Part shown: positions 26,766 to 35,717 of the stretch, piece by piece
Position numbering within the stretch: the stretch's first letter is position 1
Layout of the letters: each line of letters opens with the position of its first letter
Assembly: GCF_009928445.1 (NCBI RefSeq)
Contig: NZ_JAABNO010000016.1
Location: 25,107-89,106, forward strand
Reading direction: 5' to 3'
Origin: Clostridium sp. C8-1-8
GTDB taxonomy: Bacteria; Bacillota; Clostridia; Clostridiales; Clostridiaceae
Length of the DNA stretch: 64,000 nucleotides
Position numbers and translations under genes: made by a program
Notes under the pieces: model-generated
What the model saw: the letters and a program-made list of their open reading frames with translations, nothing else
Told to the model about the DNA's origin: nothing
The model's database searches: none

Positions 26766-28064
26766 ATGAATTATACAACGCAAATGGATGCTGCAAAAAA
26801 AGGAATTATAACTAAGGAAATGGAGGTAGTTGCTGAAAAGGAACATATTGATGTAGAGGCCTTAAGGCAACTAATCGCAGAAGGAAAGGTAGTTATTCCT
26901 GCAAATAAGAATCACAAATCTTTAAGTGCTGAAGGTGTAGGGCAGGGACTTCGTACAAAAATAAACGTAAATTTAGGCATATCTAAGGACTGCTGTAATC
27001 TTGATGGTGAGCTTGAAAAGGTTAGAACAGCTATTGCTATGAAGGCAGAAGCTATAATGGACTTATCAAATTATGGTAAGACAGAGCATTTAAGAAAAAA
27101 GATTGTTGATATGTCCACAGCAATGCTTGGAACTGTTCCTATGTATGATGCAATAGGCTTTTATGACAAAGATCTTAAAGATATAACTGTGGATGAATTT
27201 TTTAGAGTAGTGGAAAAACATGGACAAGATGGAGTAGATTTTGTAACTATTCATGCTGGTCTTAACAAAGAAACTGCAAGGATAGTAAAAGATAATCCTA
27301 GACTTACAAACATAGTTTCAAGAGGAGGGTCTTTACTTTTTGCTTGGATGGAACTTAATAATGCTGAAAATCCATTCTATGAGCATTATGACAGACTCTT
27401 AGATATATGTGAAAAATATGATATCACTATCTCCTTAGGAGATGCTTGCAGACCAGGTTCTATAAATGATGCTACTGATCCAGCTCAAATAAAAGAACTA
27501 ATAACCCTAGGAGAACTTACTAAGAGAGCTTGGGAGAGAAATGTGCAAGTAATGATAGAGGGGCCAGGACATATGCCTCTTAATGAAATAAAAGCAAATA
27601 TGCTTTTAGAAAAGAAGTTATGCCACGGAGCGCCTTTTTATGTACTTGGACCTTTAGTTACAGATGTTGCTCCAGGTTATGATCATATAACTTCAGCTAT
27701 AGGTGGTGCCATAGCTGCTGCCAGCGGAGCAGACTTCCTTTGCTACGTTACTCCAGCGGAACACTTAAGACTTCCAACTTTGGAAGATATGAAGGAAGGC
27801 ATAATAGCGGCAAGAATAGCAGCCCACGCTGGCGATATAGCAAAAGGGATAAAGGGAGCAACTGATTGGGACAATGCTATGAGTAAGGCAAGAGCAGACC
27901 TTGATTGGGAGAAGATGTTTGAACTATCTATAGATCAAGAAAAAGCTAGAAGATATAGAAAAGAATCTTCACCAGAAAATGAAGATAGCTGTACTATGTG
28001 TGGAAAGATGTGCTCCATGAGAACTATGAAGAAGATACTTAACAATGAGGATTTAAATATCTAA
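26766..28064 (+). CDS. thiC: Phosphomethylpyrimidine synthase ThiC
   Basis: A 432-residue radical SAM-type enzyme that converts aminoimidazole ribotide to HMP phosphate, the thiamine pyrimidine. It is the short form that lacks the long N-terminal extension of the proteobacterial enzyme. Conserved blocks are [55 protein letters not shown] and [21 protein letters not shown]. The C-terminal cluster motif is [11 protein letters not shown], spacing CX2CX3C as written here. Preceded by AGGAGG and a TPP riboswitch, it leads the thiamine genes. The next gene follows after 216 bp that hold a family A repeat. Confidence 0.97.
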   Translation: MNYTTQMDAAKKGIITKEMEVVAEKEHIDVEALRQLIAEGKVVIPANKNHKSLSAEGVGQGLRTKINVNLGISKDCCNLDGELEKVRTAIAMKAEAIMDLSNYGKTEHLRKKIVDMSTAMLGTVPMYDAIGFYDKDLKDITVDEFFRVVEKHGQDGVDFVTIHAGLNKETARIVKDNPRLTNIVSRGGSLLFAWMELNNAENPFYEHYDRLLDICEKYDITISLGDACRPGSINDATDPAQIKELITLGELTKRAWERNVQVMIEGPGHMPLNEIKANMLLEKKLCHGAPFYVLGPLVTDVAPGYDHITSAIGGAIAAASGADFLCYVTPAEHLRLPTLEDMKEGIIAARIAAHAGDIAKGIKGATDWDNAMSKARADLDWEKMFELSIDQEKARRYRKESSPENEDSCTMCGKMCSMRTMKKILNNEDLNI

Positions 28065-28093
28065 TAGGTCTTAGTTACTCTTAAAGTACAATA

Positions 28094-28203
28094 TTGAAAT
28101 TAAGAGGTCAGTCATCAGAGGCTTAAATGAGCTTGCACAAAAAATCATTTAATTCTAGTAGCTCGCTCACATAGAATATCCTCTATAATCACTTAATTTC
28201 AAC
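28094..28203. repeat. Family A palindromic element, copy A2 (about 110 bp)
   Basis: The left end TTGAAATTAAGAGGT and right end ATCACTTAATTTCAAC pair imperfectly. Its interior shares TCAGTCATC, GAGCTTGCACAAA, AATCATTTAATTCTAGT and GCTCGCTCA with copies A1 and A3. The 3' flank AATATTATTAAG is shared. It lies between thiC and thiS inside the thiamine operon. Confidence 0.8.
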
Positions 28204-28280
28204 AATATTATTAAGAATAATTAATTTTAAATATATTTGGTGATAAGATCATATAAATAAAAACTTGGGAGGTGCAATGA

Positions 28281-28475
28281 ATGCTTTTAAATGGTGAAAA
28301 CAAAGATTTTAAAGAAAATATTACTGTGTCAGAGCTACTGGAAGAACTAAAGATAAACTCAGACAAAGTAGTAGTGGAAGTAGATAGAGAGATAATAGAT
28401 AAAAATCAATATTCCATAAGAAAACTAAGCTCTGCTTCAGAAGTAGAATTAATAAGGTTTGTAGGAGGCGGCTAA
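28281..28475 (+). CDS. thiS: Sulfur carrier protein ThiS
   Basis: A 64-residue ubiquitin-like protein ending in the essential Gly-Gly (RFVGGG). The N-terminus LLNGENKDFKENITVSELLEEL is the standard beta-grasp start. ThiF adenylates its C-terminus, which is then loaded with sulfur and donated by ThiG to the thiazole. AGGTG lies upstream; thiF follows after one base. Confidence 0.95.
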   Translation: MLLNGENKDFKENITVSELLEELKINSDKVVVEVDREIIDKNQYSIRKLSSASEVELIRFVGGG

Positions 28476-28476
28476 A

Positions 28477-29280
28477 ATGCAGGTATATGTTAATGAAGTT
28501 TTAAGAGAAGTTAATGACAAAGCTACAGCCTTTTCTATAAGAGAAGCTTTTAAAAGTGATGCAGATATCTTGATATACAACTCCTTTCCTTTGAAGAAAG
28601 ATATTGAGGTTAAGGAGTTTGATAAGATAGTATTAATAAAAAGAGGAGAGATGCCATCAAAGGAAGAACTAGAGGCTTTAATGGTAGCAAGACATACTCC
28701 ATTTGTTCATGAGAAGTTAAAAAAAGCTAAGGTTGGAATAGCTGGCCTTGGAGGACTTGGTTCAAATGCAGCGGTGGCCTTGGCAAGGATGGGAATAGGC
28801 AAACTTCTATTAATAGACTTTGATATAGTTGAACCAAGCAATTTGAATAGACAGTATTACTTTGTAAAGCACATAGGTATGAAAAAGACTGAAGCTATGA
28901 TGGATACAATTAGTGAATGCAATCCCTTTGTAGAGGTTGAAGTAAAGGATATGAAGCTGGATGAAACTAATATAGTAGAGACCTTTAAAGATGTAGATAT
29001 AATAATAGAAGCTTTTGATGATCCTACTGCTAAGGCAACGTTAGTAAGGACAGCCTTAACCAGCATGAAGGATAAAAAGATAATAGCCGCTTCAGGGGTT
29101 TCTGGTTTTTATAGTAGTAATTCAGTGGTAACAAGAAAGCTTAAGGATAATTTATATATGGTAGGTGACTTAGAGACTGAAGCTGGTATAGGCTGTGGGC
29201 TTATGGCATCTAGAGTAGCAGTAGCAGCAAATCATGAAGCTAATGCAGCAGTAAGATTGATCTTAGGGGAGGATATATAA
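28477..29280 (+). CDS. thiF: ThiS adenylyltransferase ThiF with N-terminal ThiS-like domain
   Basis: A 267-residue E1-like enzyme that activates the ThiS C-terminus with ATP. The nucleotide-binding motif GIAGLGGLGSNAA is at about residues 88-100, followed by DFDIVEPSNLNRQ. The first 65 residues (MQVYVNEVLREVNDKATAFS to DKIVLIKRGEMPSKEE) look like a second ThiS-type beta-grasp domain without a terminal Gly-Gly, an arrangement found in several anaerobes. Its role is unknown; it may help dock ThiS. Confidence 0.93.
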   Translation: MQVYVNEVLREVNDKATAFSIREAFKSDADILIYNSFPLKKDIEVKEFDKIVLIKRGEMPSKEELEALMVARHTPFVHEKLKKAKVGIAGLGGLGSNAAVALARMGIGKLLLIDFDIVEPSNLNRQYYFVKHIGMKKTEAMMDTISECNPFVEVEVKDMKLDETNIVETFKDVDIIIEAFDDPTAKATLVRTALTSMKDKKIIAASGVSGFYSSNSVVTRKLKDNLYMVGDLETEAGIGCGLMASRVAVAANHEANAAVRLILGEDI

Positions 29281-30045
29281 ATGGATGACAAACTTGTAAT
29301 TGGTGGAATAAGCTTAAATAGCAGATTATTTGTAGGAACTGGTAAGTATAGTTCAAATAAAATAATTCCAGATATAATAAAGGCCAGTGGAACTGAAGTA
29401 GTAACCGCTGCTTTAAGAAGAGTTAATTTTAGTGACGCTGAGGAAAATATATTAAGTTATACAAAGGGCTGTGTTATTATGCCTAATACTTCTGGAGCAA
29501 GAAATGCAGAGGAAGCTATAAGACTAGCAAGAATAGCAAGAGCAGCTGGCTGTGGAGATTGGGTAAAGATTGAAGTAATATCTGATAACAAATATCTCTT
29601 ACCAGATAATTATGAGACCTTAAAGGCTACAGAAGTTTTGGCTAAAGATGGCTTTATTGTACTACCTTATATGAACCCCGACCTTATGGATGCTAGAAGA
29701 ATGGTGGATGTAGGTGCTGCAGCAATAATGCCTCTAGGTTCACCTATAGGAAGCAACAGAGGTATCAGAACAAAAGAGATGATAAGGATATTGATTGAAG
29801 AAATAAAGGTTCCAATAGTTGTAGATGCAGGTATAGGTAAGCCATCGGATGCGGCAGAAGCAATGGAAATGGGGGCAGATGCTGTACTAATTAACACTGC
29901 TTTAGCAACTGCGGGAGATCCTGTACTTATGGCGGAGGCATTCAAGCTTGCTGTAGAAGGTGGTAGAAAGGGATACTTAGCAAAGTTAGGCAGTGAAAAA
30001 GTGTATGCAGAGGCCTCATCACCCCTAACTGGTTTCTTGAGATAG
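29281..30045 (+). CDS. thiG: Thiazole synthase ThiG
   Basis: A 254-residue TIM-barrel enzyme that assembles the thiazole phosphate from deoxyxylulose 5-phosphate, ThiS-thiocarboxylate and dehydroglycine. Blocks include [16 protein letters not shown] [22 protein letters not shown], the Schiff-base lysine region WVKIEVI, and [12 protein letters not shown]. It starts directly at the base after the thiF stop. Confidence 0.97.
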   Translation: MDDKLVIGGISLNSRLFVGTGKYSSNKIIPDIIKASGTEVVTAALRRVNFSDAEENILSYTKGCVIMPNTSGARNAEEAIRLARIARAAGCGDWVKIEVISDNKYLLPDNYETLKATEVLAKDGFIVLPYMNPDLMDARRMVDVGAAAIMPLGSPIGSNRGIRTKEMIRILIEEIKVPIVVDAGIGKPSDAAEAMEMGADAVLINTALATAGDPVLMAEAFKLAVEGGRKGYLAKLGSEKVYAEASSPLTGFLR

Positions 30046-30075
30046 GTCTAAATATAATTTTAGGAAGTGTAGGAT

Positions 30076-31173
30076 ATGAGCTTTTATGATGTAGCAAAGG
30101 AATTACAAGATTACGACGTAGAAGAGTTTTTTAAAAATATAACAGAGGAAAAGATAAGATATATTCTTGAGAAGGATCATATAAGTAAAGAAGAATTTTT
30201 GGCTCTACTTTCTCCAGTTGCAGAAAAGTTTTTAGAGGAAATGGCTCAAAAAGCCCATAGATTGACTTTAAACAACTTTGGAAAAGCAGTAGTTTTGTAT
30301 ACTCCAATATATATATCTAATTACTGCGTTAATAGATGTGCTTATTGCGGATATAATCTAGACAATAGCATAAACAGGCAAAAGCTTACGATGGAAGAGA
30401 TTGAAAAAGAGTGTAAAAGTATCTATGATAGTGGGCTTAGACATATTATTCTACTTACAGGGGAATCAAGATTTCATAGTCCTGTGAGCTATATAAAGGA
30501 TGCAGTTAAGATAATGAAAAAGTATTTTAACTCCATAGCTATAGAGATATATCCTTTAGAGGAAGAAGAGTATAAAGAACTTGTAGAAGTTGGTGTTGAC
30601 GCATTGACTATATATCAGGAAACTTACAATATGGAAGTTTATGATAAGATACACCTTAGTGGACCTAAGAAGGACTACAGGTTTAGACTGGAGACTCCTG
30701 AAAGAGCCTGCAAAGCTGGTATAAGAGGAATTGGTGTAGGAGCTTTATATGGACTTACAGATTGGAGAAGGGAAGCTTATCTTTCTGGATTACATGCCAA
30801 GTATATAGAGGATAATTATCCTCATATGGAGATGAATATATCTATTCCAAGGATAAGGCCTCATGCAGGAAGCTTTACAGATTTACATGAAATAAGTGAT
30901 AAGAACTTAGTTCAGATAATGCTTGCTACTAAGCTATTTATACCTAGAGCAGGAATAAATATGACCACAAGGGAAAGTGCAGATTTTAGAGATAACCTTA
31001 TACCTTTAGGAGTCACTAAAATGTCAGCAGGAGTGTCTACAGAAATAGGTGGACATACTAAAGAAGATAAAGGTGATGGGCAGTTTGAAATCTCTGATAA
31101 AAGGAGCGTAGCTGAGATAAAAGCTATGCTTTCTGATAAAGGTTATTGCGCTGTCATGAAGGATTGGCAGTAG
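30076..31173 (+). CDS. thiH: 2-iminoacetate synthase ThiH
   Basis: A 365-residue radical SAM tyrosine lyase that makes dehydroglycine for thiazole formation. The cluster motif CVNRCAYC places Cys84, Cys88 and Cys91, and is followed by GYNLDN. Other blocks are LLTGESRFHSPVSYI, ETYNMEVYDKIHLSGPK, and GVGALYGLTDWRREAY. Its presence instead of ThiO, the oxygen-using glycine oxidase, fits an anaerobe. Confidence 0.97.
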   Translation: MSFYDVAKELQDYDVEEFFKNITEEKIRYILEKDHISKEEFLALLSPVAEKFLEEMAQKAHRLTLNNFGKAVVLYTPIYISNYCVNRCAYCGYNLDNSINRQKLTMEEIEKECKSIYDSGLRHIILLTGESRFHSPVSYIKDAVKIMKKYFNSIAIEIYPLEEEEYKELVEVGVDALTIYQETYNMEVYDKIHLSGPKKDYRFRLETPERACKAGIRGIGVGALYGLTDWRREAYLSGLHAKYIEDNYPHMEMNISIPRIRPHAGSFTDLHEISDKNLVQIMLATKLFIPRAGINMTTRESADFRDNLIPLGVTKMSAGVSTEIGGHTKEDKGDGQFEISDKRSVAEIKAMLSDKGYCAVMKDWQ

Positions 31174-31186
31174 AGGATAATTAATT

Positions 31187-31228
31187 CCATCTCCTTTTAT
31201 AACCACTTGATTTGAATAAACTTATTAT
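31187..31228. repeat. Family A remnant (A5), degraded right end
   Basis: CCATCTCCTTTTATAACCAC then TTGATTTGAATAAACTTATTAT is recognisably the right end of family A (CATCTCCTTCATAACCACTT in copy A3), with several changes. Copy B3 of the other family begins 3 bp later. Confidence 0.45.
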
Positions 31229-31230
31229 AA

Positions 31231-31332
31231 ATAGGTATCCTTTACGAAAACTGAATTTATACATGTTTGATAGTATCGACTTATGGTGATTATCGGGCAT
31301 ATATAAATTAATAGTTGAAGTTGGTTCCCTAT
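31231..31332. repeat. Family B palindromic element, copy B3 (102 bp)
   Basis: The left part ATAGGTATCC-TTTACGAAAACT and right part TTAATAGTTGAAGTTGG-TTCCCTAT match copy B2 nearly word for word. Inner arms ATTTATA / TATAAAT pair. It occupies the thiH-tenI gap, inside a cotranscribed region. Confidence 0.7.
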
Positions 31333-31363
31333 ATAAAAGGCTGATAGTTGAAGGTGTAGAGCT

Positions 31364-31963
31364 ATGAAAAAAGGTATATATGTTGTAACAAATAGAAAGC
31401 TGATTAAAGAAGGGGCACTTGAAGATATCTGCGAGAAAAGTGCAGAAGGTGGAGCAGCTGCCATTATACTTAGGGAAAAGTATCTAAAAACAGATGAATT
31501 GTTAGAACTTGCCTATAGGTTGAAGAACAAGCTTAATGGAAGAGTACCTTTAATAATTAATGGAAGTTATGAGGTAGCAAAGAAAGTTAATGCTGATGGA
31601 TTACATTTAGGCTTTAGTGCCTTTATAGATTTTCAAGATGAATTTTCGGGGCTCTTAGGTGTGTCCATCCATTCCTTGGAAGAGGCTATAGATGCTGAGC
31701 ATAAAGGTGCAGACTACCTAATAGCGGGACATATTTTTGAAACTTCTTGTAAGGAAGGACTTGCTGGACGGGGATTAGGATTTTTGAGAGAAATCTGTAA
31801 TACTGTAAAAATCCCTGTGATAGCCATTGGCGGAATAAATGAAGAAAACATGAATTCAGTAATGGAATGTGGAGCCTATGGTGTTGCAGTGATGTCTTCT
31901 GTTATGAACAGTGAAGACCCTAAAAGTTATGTAGAAGCTTTAAGTGATAGAATTAAAATATAG
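31364..31963 (+). CDS. tenI: Thiazole tautomerase TenI
   Basis: A 199-residue TIM barrel of the ThiE/TenI family. It is better called TenI than ThiE. The signature GHIFETSCKEGLAGRGLGFL matches the TenI form, where ThiE has a GP-F-T-TK motif. The ThiE HLGQ-D substrate loop reads HLGFSAF. VSIHSLEEAIDAEHKGADY also follows TenI. TenI aromatises the thiazole tautomer made by ThiG, so its place after thiSFGH makes sense. No thiE, thiD or thiM is in the window; coupling to HMP must be encoded elsewhere. Confidence 0.85.
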   Translation: MKKGIYVVTNRKLIKEGALEDICEKSAEGGAAAIILREKYLKTDELLELAYRLKNKLNGRVPLIINGSYEVAKKVNADGLHLGFSAFIDFQDEFSGLLGVSIHSLEEAIDAEHKGADYLIAGHIFETSCKEGLAGRGLGFLREICNTVKIPVIAIGGINEENMNSVMECGAYGVAVMSSVMNSEDPKSYVEALSDRIKI

Positions 31964-32011
31964 TCGATAGTAAGGTTTTCTATAGATGCATCACTTCATA
32001 TTTAGGTTTAT

Positions 32012-32055
32012 AATTTTAAATTCTCCTCTCAGAAAATAGAGGAGAATTTAAAATT
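32012..32055. terminator. Bidirectional terminator between tenI and LysR gene
   Basis: A perfect 18-bp stem AATTTTAAATTCTCCTCT / AGAGGAGAATTTAAAATT with an 8-nt loop. It lies between converging genes. Confidence 0.8.
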
Positions 32056-32103
32056 GTCTTCGTATTGAAGTGTGCATCTTCATTAATCTGTTAATCCTGG
32101 TAT

Positions 32104-32985
32104 CTACATCATCTCTCTTGAAAGTTTTAAAAATGCCTTTAGAGCAGGAGATAGCCACTTGTCTTTGTGATAAAGTACCTGGGATACTATACCAAAGTCA
32201 GGGCCAGACCAGTTAAGAGAAACTAATCTTCCGCTATTCAACTCTTCCTCAACAGCTACTTTTGGTAACAGTGTAACACCAAGGCCGCTCATGGTAAACT
32301 GCTTTATTGCTTGAACGCTACCAGTTTCTAAAACAACATTTGCCTTAAGGTTTAAGCTGTTTAACATGTTTTCAAACACAGCTCTGTAGCTACAGCCAAG
32401 CTCCGTTAATATAAGAGGTTCCTTTGCTATGTCTTCTGGTAGCACTTCGGACTTATCTATTAAGTGATGTCCAGGGGCGGTTAACAGAAGCATAGGCTCA
32501 TCGAAGGATATTTCTGTTATGAAATCTTCTGATTCTATTCTTGTGCCCAAAGAGAAGGCTACATCTATAAAGTTATCACGAAGAAAATGCCTGAAATCTG
32601 TGCAGTTGCCAAATTTCATAGATACTTCAACATTTGGGTAAAGTCTTCTATATTCTTTTAATATCTCTGGCAGTCTCAACACACATAGTGACTCGGCAGC
32701 TCCTATAGTAAGAACTCCACTTGGAACTTCTTCACTGGTTAAAACATTTTTTATCTCAGAAGAAAGCTTTAGCATTTGTTTTGCATATGGAAGAAGCTTT
32801 TTTCCTTGATGAGTTAGGGTAATGCTTTTACCTATTCTCTCAAAAAGTTTTACACCTAATTCGTTTTCTAGAAGTTTTATTTGTGTAGTTATTGTGGATT
32901 GGGCGTAGCCAAGGGAGTCTGCAGCTTGAGTAAAGCTTTGTAGTTTGCATATGGTAACAAAGGAATTCAGTTGTTTTAAATCCAT
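32104..32985 (-). CDS. LysR-family transcriptional regulator
   Basis: A 293-residue regulator. The N-terminal helix-turn-helix is FTQAADSLGYAQSTITTQIK, followed by LLENELGVKLFERIGKSITLT. The effector domain starts with GVLTIGAAESLCVLRLPEIL. It is divergent from asd across 178 bp, the usual LysR arrangement, so asd and its own gene are candidate targets. The effector is unknown. The similarity is general; it does not identify a named member. Confidence 0.9.
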   Translation of the reverse strand: MDLKQLNSFVTICKLQSFTQAADSLGYAQSTITTQIKLLENELGVKLFERIGKSITLTHQGKKLLPYAKQMLKLSSEIKNVLTSEEVPSGVLTIGAAESLCVLRLPEILKEYRRLYPNVEVSMKFGNCTDFRHFLRDNFIDVAFSLGTRIESEDFITEISFDEPMLLLTAPGHHLIDKSEVLPEDIAKEPLILTELGCSYRAVFENMLNSLNLKANVVLETGSVQAIKQFTMSGLGVTLLPKVAVEEELNSGRLVSLNWSGPDFGIVSQVLYHKDKWLSPALKAFLKLSREMM

Positions 32986-33163
32986 ATTATCATCTCCATA
33001 GTATTATCAAAAAAATTGAATGTATCAATCGAAACTTTCAATTTTACTAATATGTACTTACATGATACCATGTATTTACAGAGAAATACAGAATTAAACT
33101 TTATAAACTATATATTCGTTTTGAATACAATATAATGAGTGAATTTAATAGGAGTGAAGAATT

Positions 33164-34243
33164 ATGAGTGATAAGTTAAGAGTAGGTCTTATAGGTGGAA
33201 CAGGAATGGTAGGTCAGAGACTAGCTATTCTTTTAGAGGATCATCCTTGGTTTGAAGTTAAAGTTATTGCAGCTAGTGGAAGATCTGCAGGAGTAACCTA
33301 TGAAGAAGCTGTTAAGGATAGATGGAAGATGGCAAAAGCTATTCCACAAGCTTTAAAAAGTGTTGTAGTAAAAGATGGTGCTGAGGTAGAAGAAATCTCT
33401 AAAGAGGTAGATTTTGTTTTTTGCGCCGTATCTCTTAATAAGGAAAAAACAAAGGAACTAGAGGAAGCTTATGCAAAGCATGAGGTACCAGTGGTTTCTT
33501 GTAACTCAGCTAATAGAATGGTTAAGGATGTTCCTATGGTTATTCCAGAAATAAATGGGGGACATATTGAAATCATAAAAAGTCAGAGAGAAAGACTTGG
33601 AACTAAAAAAGGCTTCATTGCAGTAAAGCCTAATTGTTCCATTCAAAGCTATGTACCAGCCATAAGTGCACTAAGAGCATATAATCCAAAGTCCATATTG
33701 GCATGTACCTATCAAGCTATATCAGGAGCTGGAAAGAACTTTGAAGACTGGCCAGAAATGCTTGACAATGTTATACCATATATAGGTGGAGAAGAAGAAA
33801 AGAGTGAAAATGAACCATTAAAGATATGGGGACAAATAAAAGATGGAAAGATAGAAGATACTAGTTCGCCAGTTATAACAACTCAATGTATAAGAGTTCC
33901 AGTTACTGATGGACATCTAGCGGCAGTATTCGTAAGCTTTGAAAATAAACCTTCAAAGGAAGATATAATTAAGCTATGGGAAAACTTTAATATACCTGAA
34001 GCTGTTAAGAATCTACCAAGTGCTCCAAAGAAGTTCCTTAATTACTTTGAAGAAGCTGACAGACCACAAACTAAGCTAGACAGAAATTTTGAAAATGGTA
34101 TGGGAATATCTATGGGAAGGCTTAGAGAGGATAAGGTTTATGATTATAAATTTGTATGTCTTTCTCATAACACCTTAAGAGGAGCAGCAGGTGGAGCAGT
34201 TCTTATTGCAGAACTATTAAAAGCTCAAGGATATCTATACTAA
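33164..34243 (+). CDS. asd: Aspartate-semialdehyde dehydrogenase
   Basis: A 359-residue NADPH-dependent enzyme that reduces aspartyl phosphate to aspartate semialdehyde, the entry to lysine, threonine, methionine and diaminopimelate. The nucleotide site is GLIGGTGMVGQRLA. The catalytic Cys158 is in AVKPNCSIQSYVPA, and a late conserved His is in RVPVTDGHLAAVF. The long insertions and GISMGRLREDK C-terminus mark it as the archaeal/fungal-type branch, not the E. coli type. AGGAGTG lies before the ATG, and a TATAAT (33131-33136) is about 28 bp upstream. Confidence 0.93.
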   Translation: MSDKLRVGLIGGTGMVGQRLAILLEDHPWFEVKVIAASGRSAGVTYEEAVKDRWKMAKAIPQALKSVVVKDGAEVEEISKEVDFVFCAVSLNKEKTKELEEAYAKHEVPVVSCNSANRMVKDVPMVIPEINGGHIEIIKSQRERLGTKKGFIAVKPNCSIQSYVPAISALRAYNPKSILACTYQAISGAGKNFEDWPEMLDNVIPYIGGEEEKSENEPLKIWGQIKDGKIEDTSSPVITTQCIRVPVTDGHLAAVFVSFENKPSKEDIIKLWENFNIPEAVKNLPSAPKKFLNYFEEADRPQTKLDRNFENGMGISMGRLREDKVYDYKFVCLSHNTLRGAAGGAVLIAELLKAQGYLY

Positions 34244-34367
34244 GTGACTATAAGGCAGTAAAATAGATATTTCTAGTATTTATTTTAGGCTGTGATCAAT
34301 TTCAGCAGTGGATTTTAACAGTGTATTATTTTAAGTATTGTGTAAGTTAATAGAGCTTATATTAGTT

Positions 34368-34515
34368 AAAAAGCTATTTTCCACAATCTATAAAGTTCCT
34401 AACTTAACTATTAATTTATAAGCGTTCGAAGATCCAAACAAGCTGGAATTTTCGAACAAGTATAAATTAAGCTTCCATATAGGAACTATTCAGTTGGAAA
34501 ATAGCTTTATTATTA
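34368..34515 (+). terminator. asd terminator split by a family B element
   Basis: The outer arms AAAGCTATTTTCCA (34370-34383) and TGGAAAATAGCTTT (34495-34508) are perfectly complementary over 14 bp and are followed by ATTATTATTATT. Together they would make a normal terminator, but the loop is 111 nt and contains copy B4. The rest of 34244-34574 shows nothing else. Confidence 0.7.
34394..34487. repeat. Family B palindromic element, copy B4 (94 bp), inside terminator loop
   Basis: Ends are AGTTCCTA / ATAGGAACT. Inner arms TTAATTTATA / TATAAATTAA pair perfectly, and GTTCGAA / TTCGAAC forms a third stem. Ends and length (94 bp) equal copy B1. Confidence 0.8.
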
Positions 34516-34574
34516 TTATTGGAGTTAAAGTATTAGATGATTAGCCATGTAAATACAGCATAGTACTAAACAAA

Positions 34575-35666
34575 TTAAGAAGTTTCAAGATTAAGTTTCT
34601 TTATTCTCAGTTGAGCTACAATAATAGTGGCGATTGGTATTATAACTTGAAAAGGAAAAGCATAATATTTATATACTTCTGTGGCCCAACGATACATCTC
34701 CATAGAGCTGTCGTACATTATGTAGGAAAAATAACTCATTAGAAGCCCAGTTTGTATTAAAAGTGATTTGTAGCTGGTAAGATTAAAGATTTTACTTAAC
34801 CCATTACTAGTAGCTATTAAGCAGATATTGGTTTTTATAAAAATTGAACTTACAAAAACTATTGCAACAGACACTTCCAAACGTTGGAGCAACTCGCCAA
34901 CATGAATTCTACTTATAGCCACATAAGCAGGGAAATATAATATCCCTAGAGAACTAGGACCAAGTATTAATAAATTTCTCACTGAGGTAAATAATATAAT
35001 CGAGCCTGCAATAATTAGTCCTTTTATAAGGGCTTTGAAAGCGGAAGAGCGTTCCTTTAAGCAGGCAAATGTGCCAGTTAATACTATACTTTCAGCAAAG
35101 GGAAAGGAAAAGGTTGAAAAAGCACCTTTAAATATATCCTTTGGATTATCTAATATTGGTTTTAGATAATGAAAAGACATCTGAGATATTGACAGCAATC
35201 CTATTAAGCATATAACCGTTAAGCACATTATGAATAACATCCTTGAGCTTCTAGCTAATACCTCAATACCTTTTGTAGAGCTCCATATTACTATTAAAGT
35301 AATAAACATAGTTGTAACCATCATAGGAGTTTCAGGAAGAGCTAAGGTATTCATAAATTCTGCAAAATTACGAATTACTAGAGCACCAAGGTGAAAGAAA
35401 TACCAAGTATACAATATGCAGAAAAACCTTCCAAAGTATTTACCGTAAAGCATGATAAAAATATCAAATAGGTCCTTTTTAGGAAATAGGTATAGAAGTT
35501 TAGCGTATATATAAATCATAGGGAGTGACATAATTAGTCCTATTATTATCGCTATCCAGCCATTATTTTTAGCCTCTCCAGCAGTACCTAGTATTAAGGT
35601 ACTGCCAAATATAAATAAAATAACAATAGTTACCGCATAACTATCGTAAACAACTTCTTTCTCCAT
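34575..35666 (-). CDS. Spore germination receptor subunit B, set 3
   Basis: A 363-residue GerB-type membrane protein with about ten helices (MEKEVVYDSYAVTIVILFIF). Family blocks are AGEAKNNGWIAIIIGLIMSL, STKGIEVLARSSRMLFI and FSFPFAESIVLTG. It is the last gene of the minus-strand operon A-C-small-B. The gap to the small gene is 51 bp. Confidence 0.9.
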   Translation of the reverse strand: MEKEVVYDSYAVTIVILFIFGSTLILGTAGEAKNNGWIAIIIGLIMSLPMIYIYAKLLYLFPKKDLFDIFIMLYGKYFGRFFCILYTWYFFHLGALVIRNFAEFMNTLALPETPMMVTTMFITLIVIWSSTKGIEVLARSSRMLFIMCLTVICLIGLLSISQMSFHYLKPILDNPKDIFKGAFSTFSFPFAESIVLTGTFACLKERSSAFKALIKGLIIAGSIILFTSVRNLLILGPSSLGILYFPAYVAISRIHVGELLQRLEVSVAIVFVSSIFIKTNICLIATSNGLSKIFNLTSYKSLLIQTGLLMSYFSYIMYDSSMEMYRWATEVYKYYAFPFQVIIPIATIIVAQLRIKKLNLETS

Positions 35667-35717
35667 AGTACACCGCCTTTTGCAATTTCAACATAGTAAT
35701 TTAATAAAGCCTATAAG

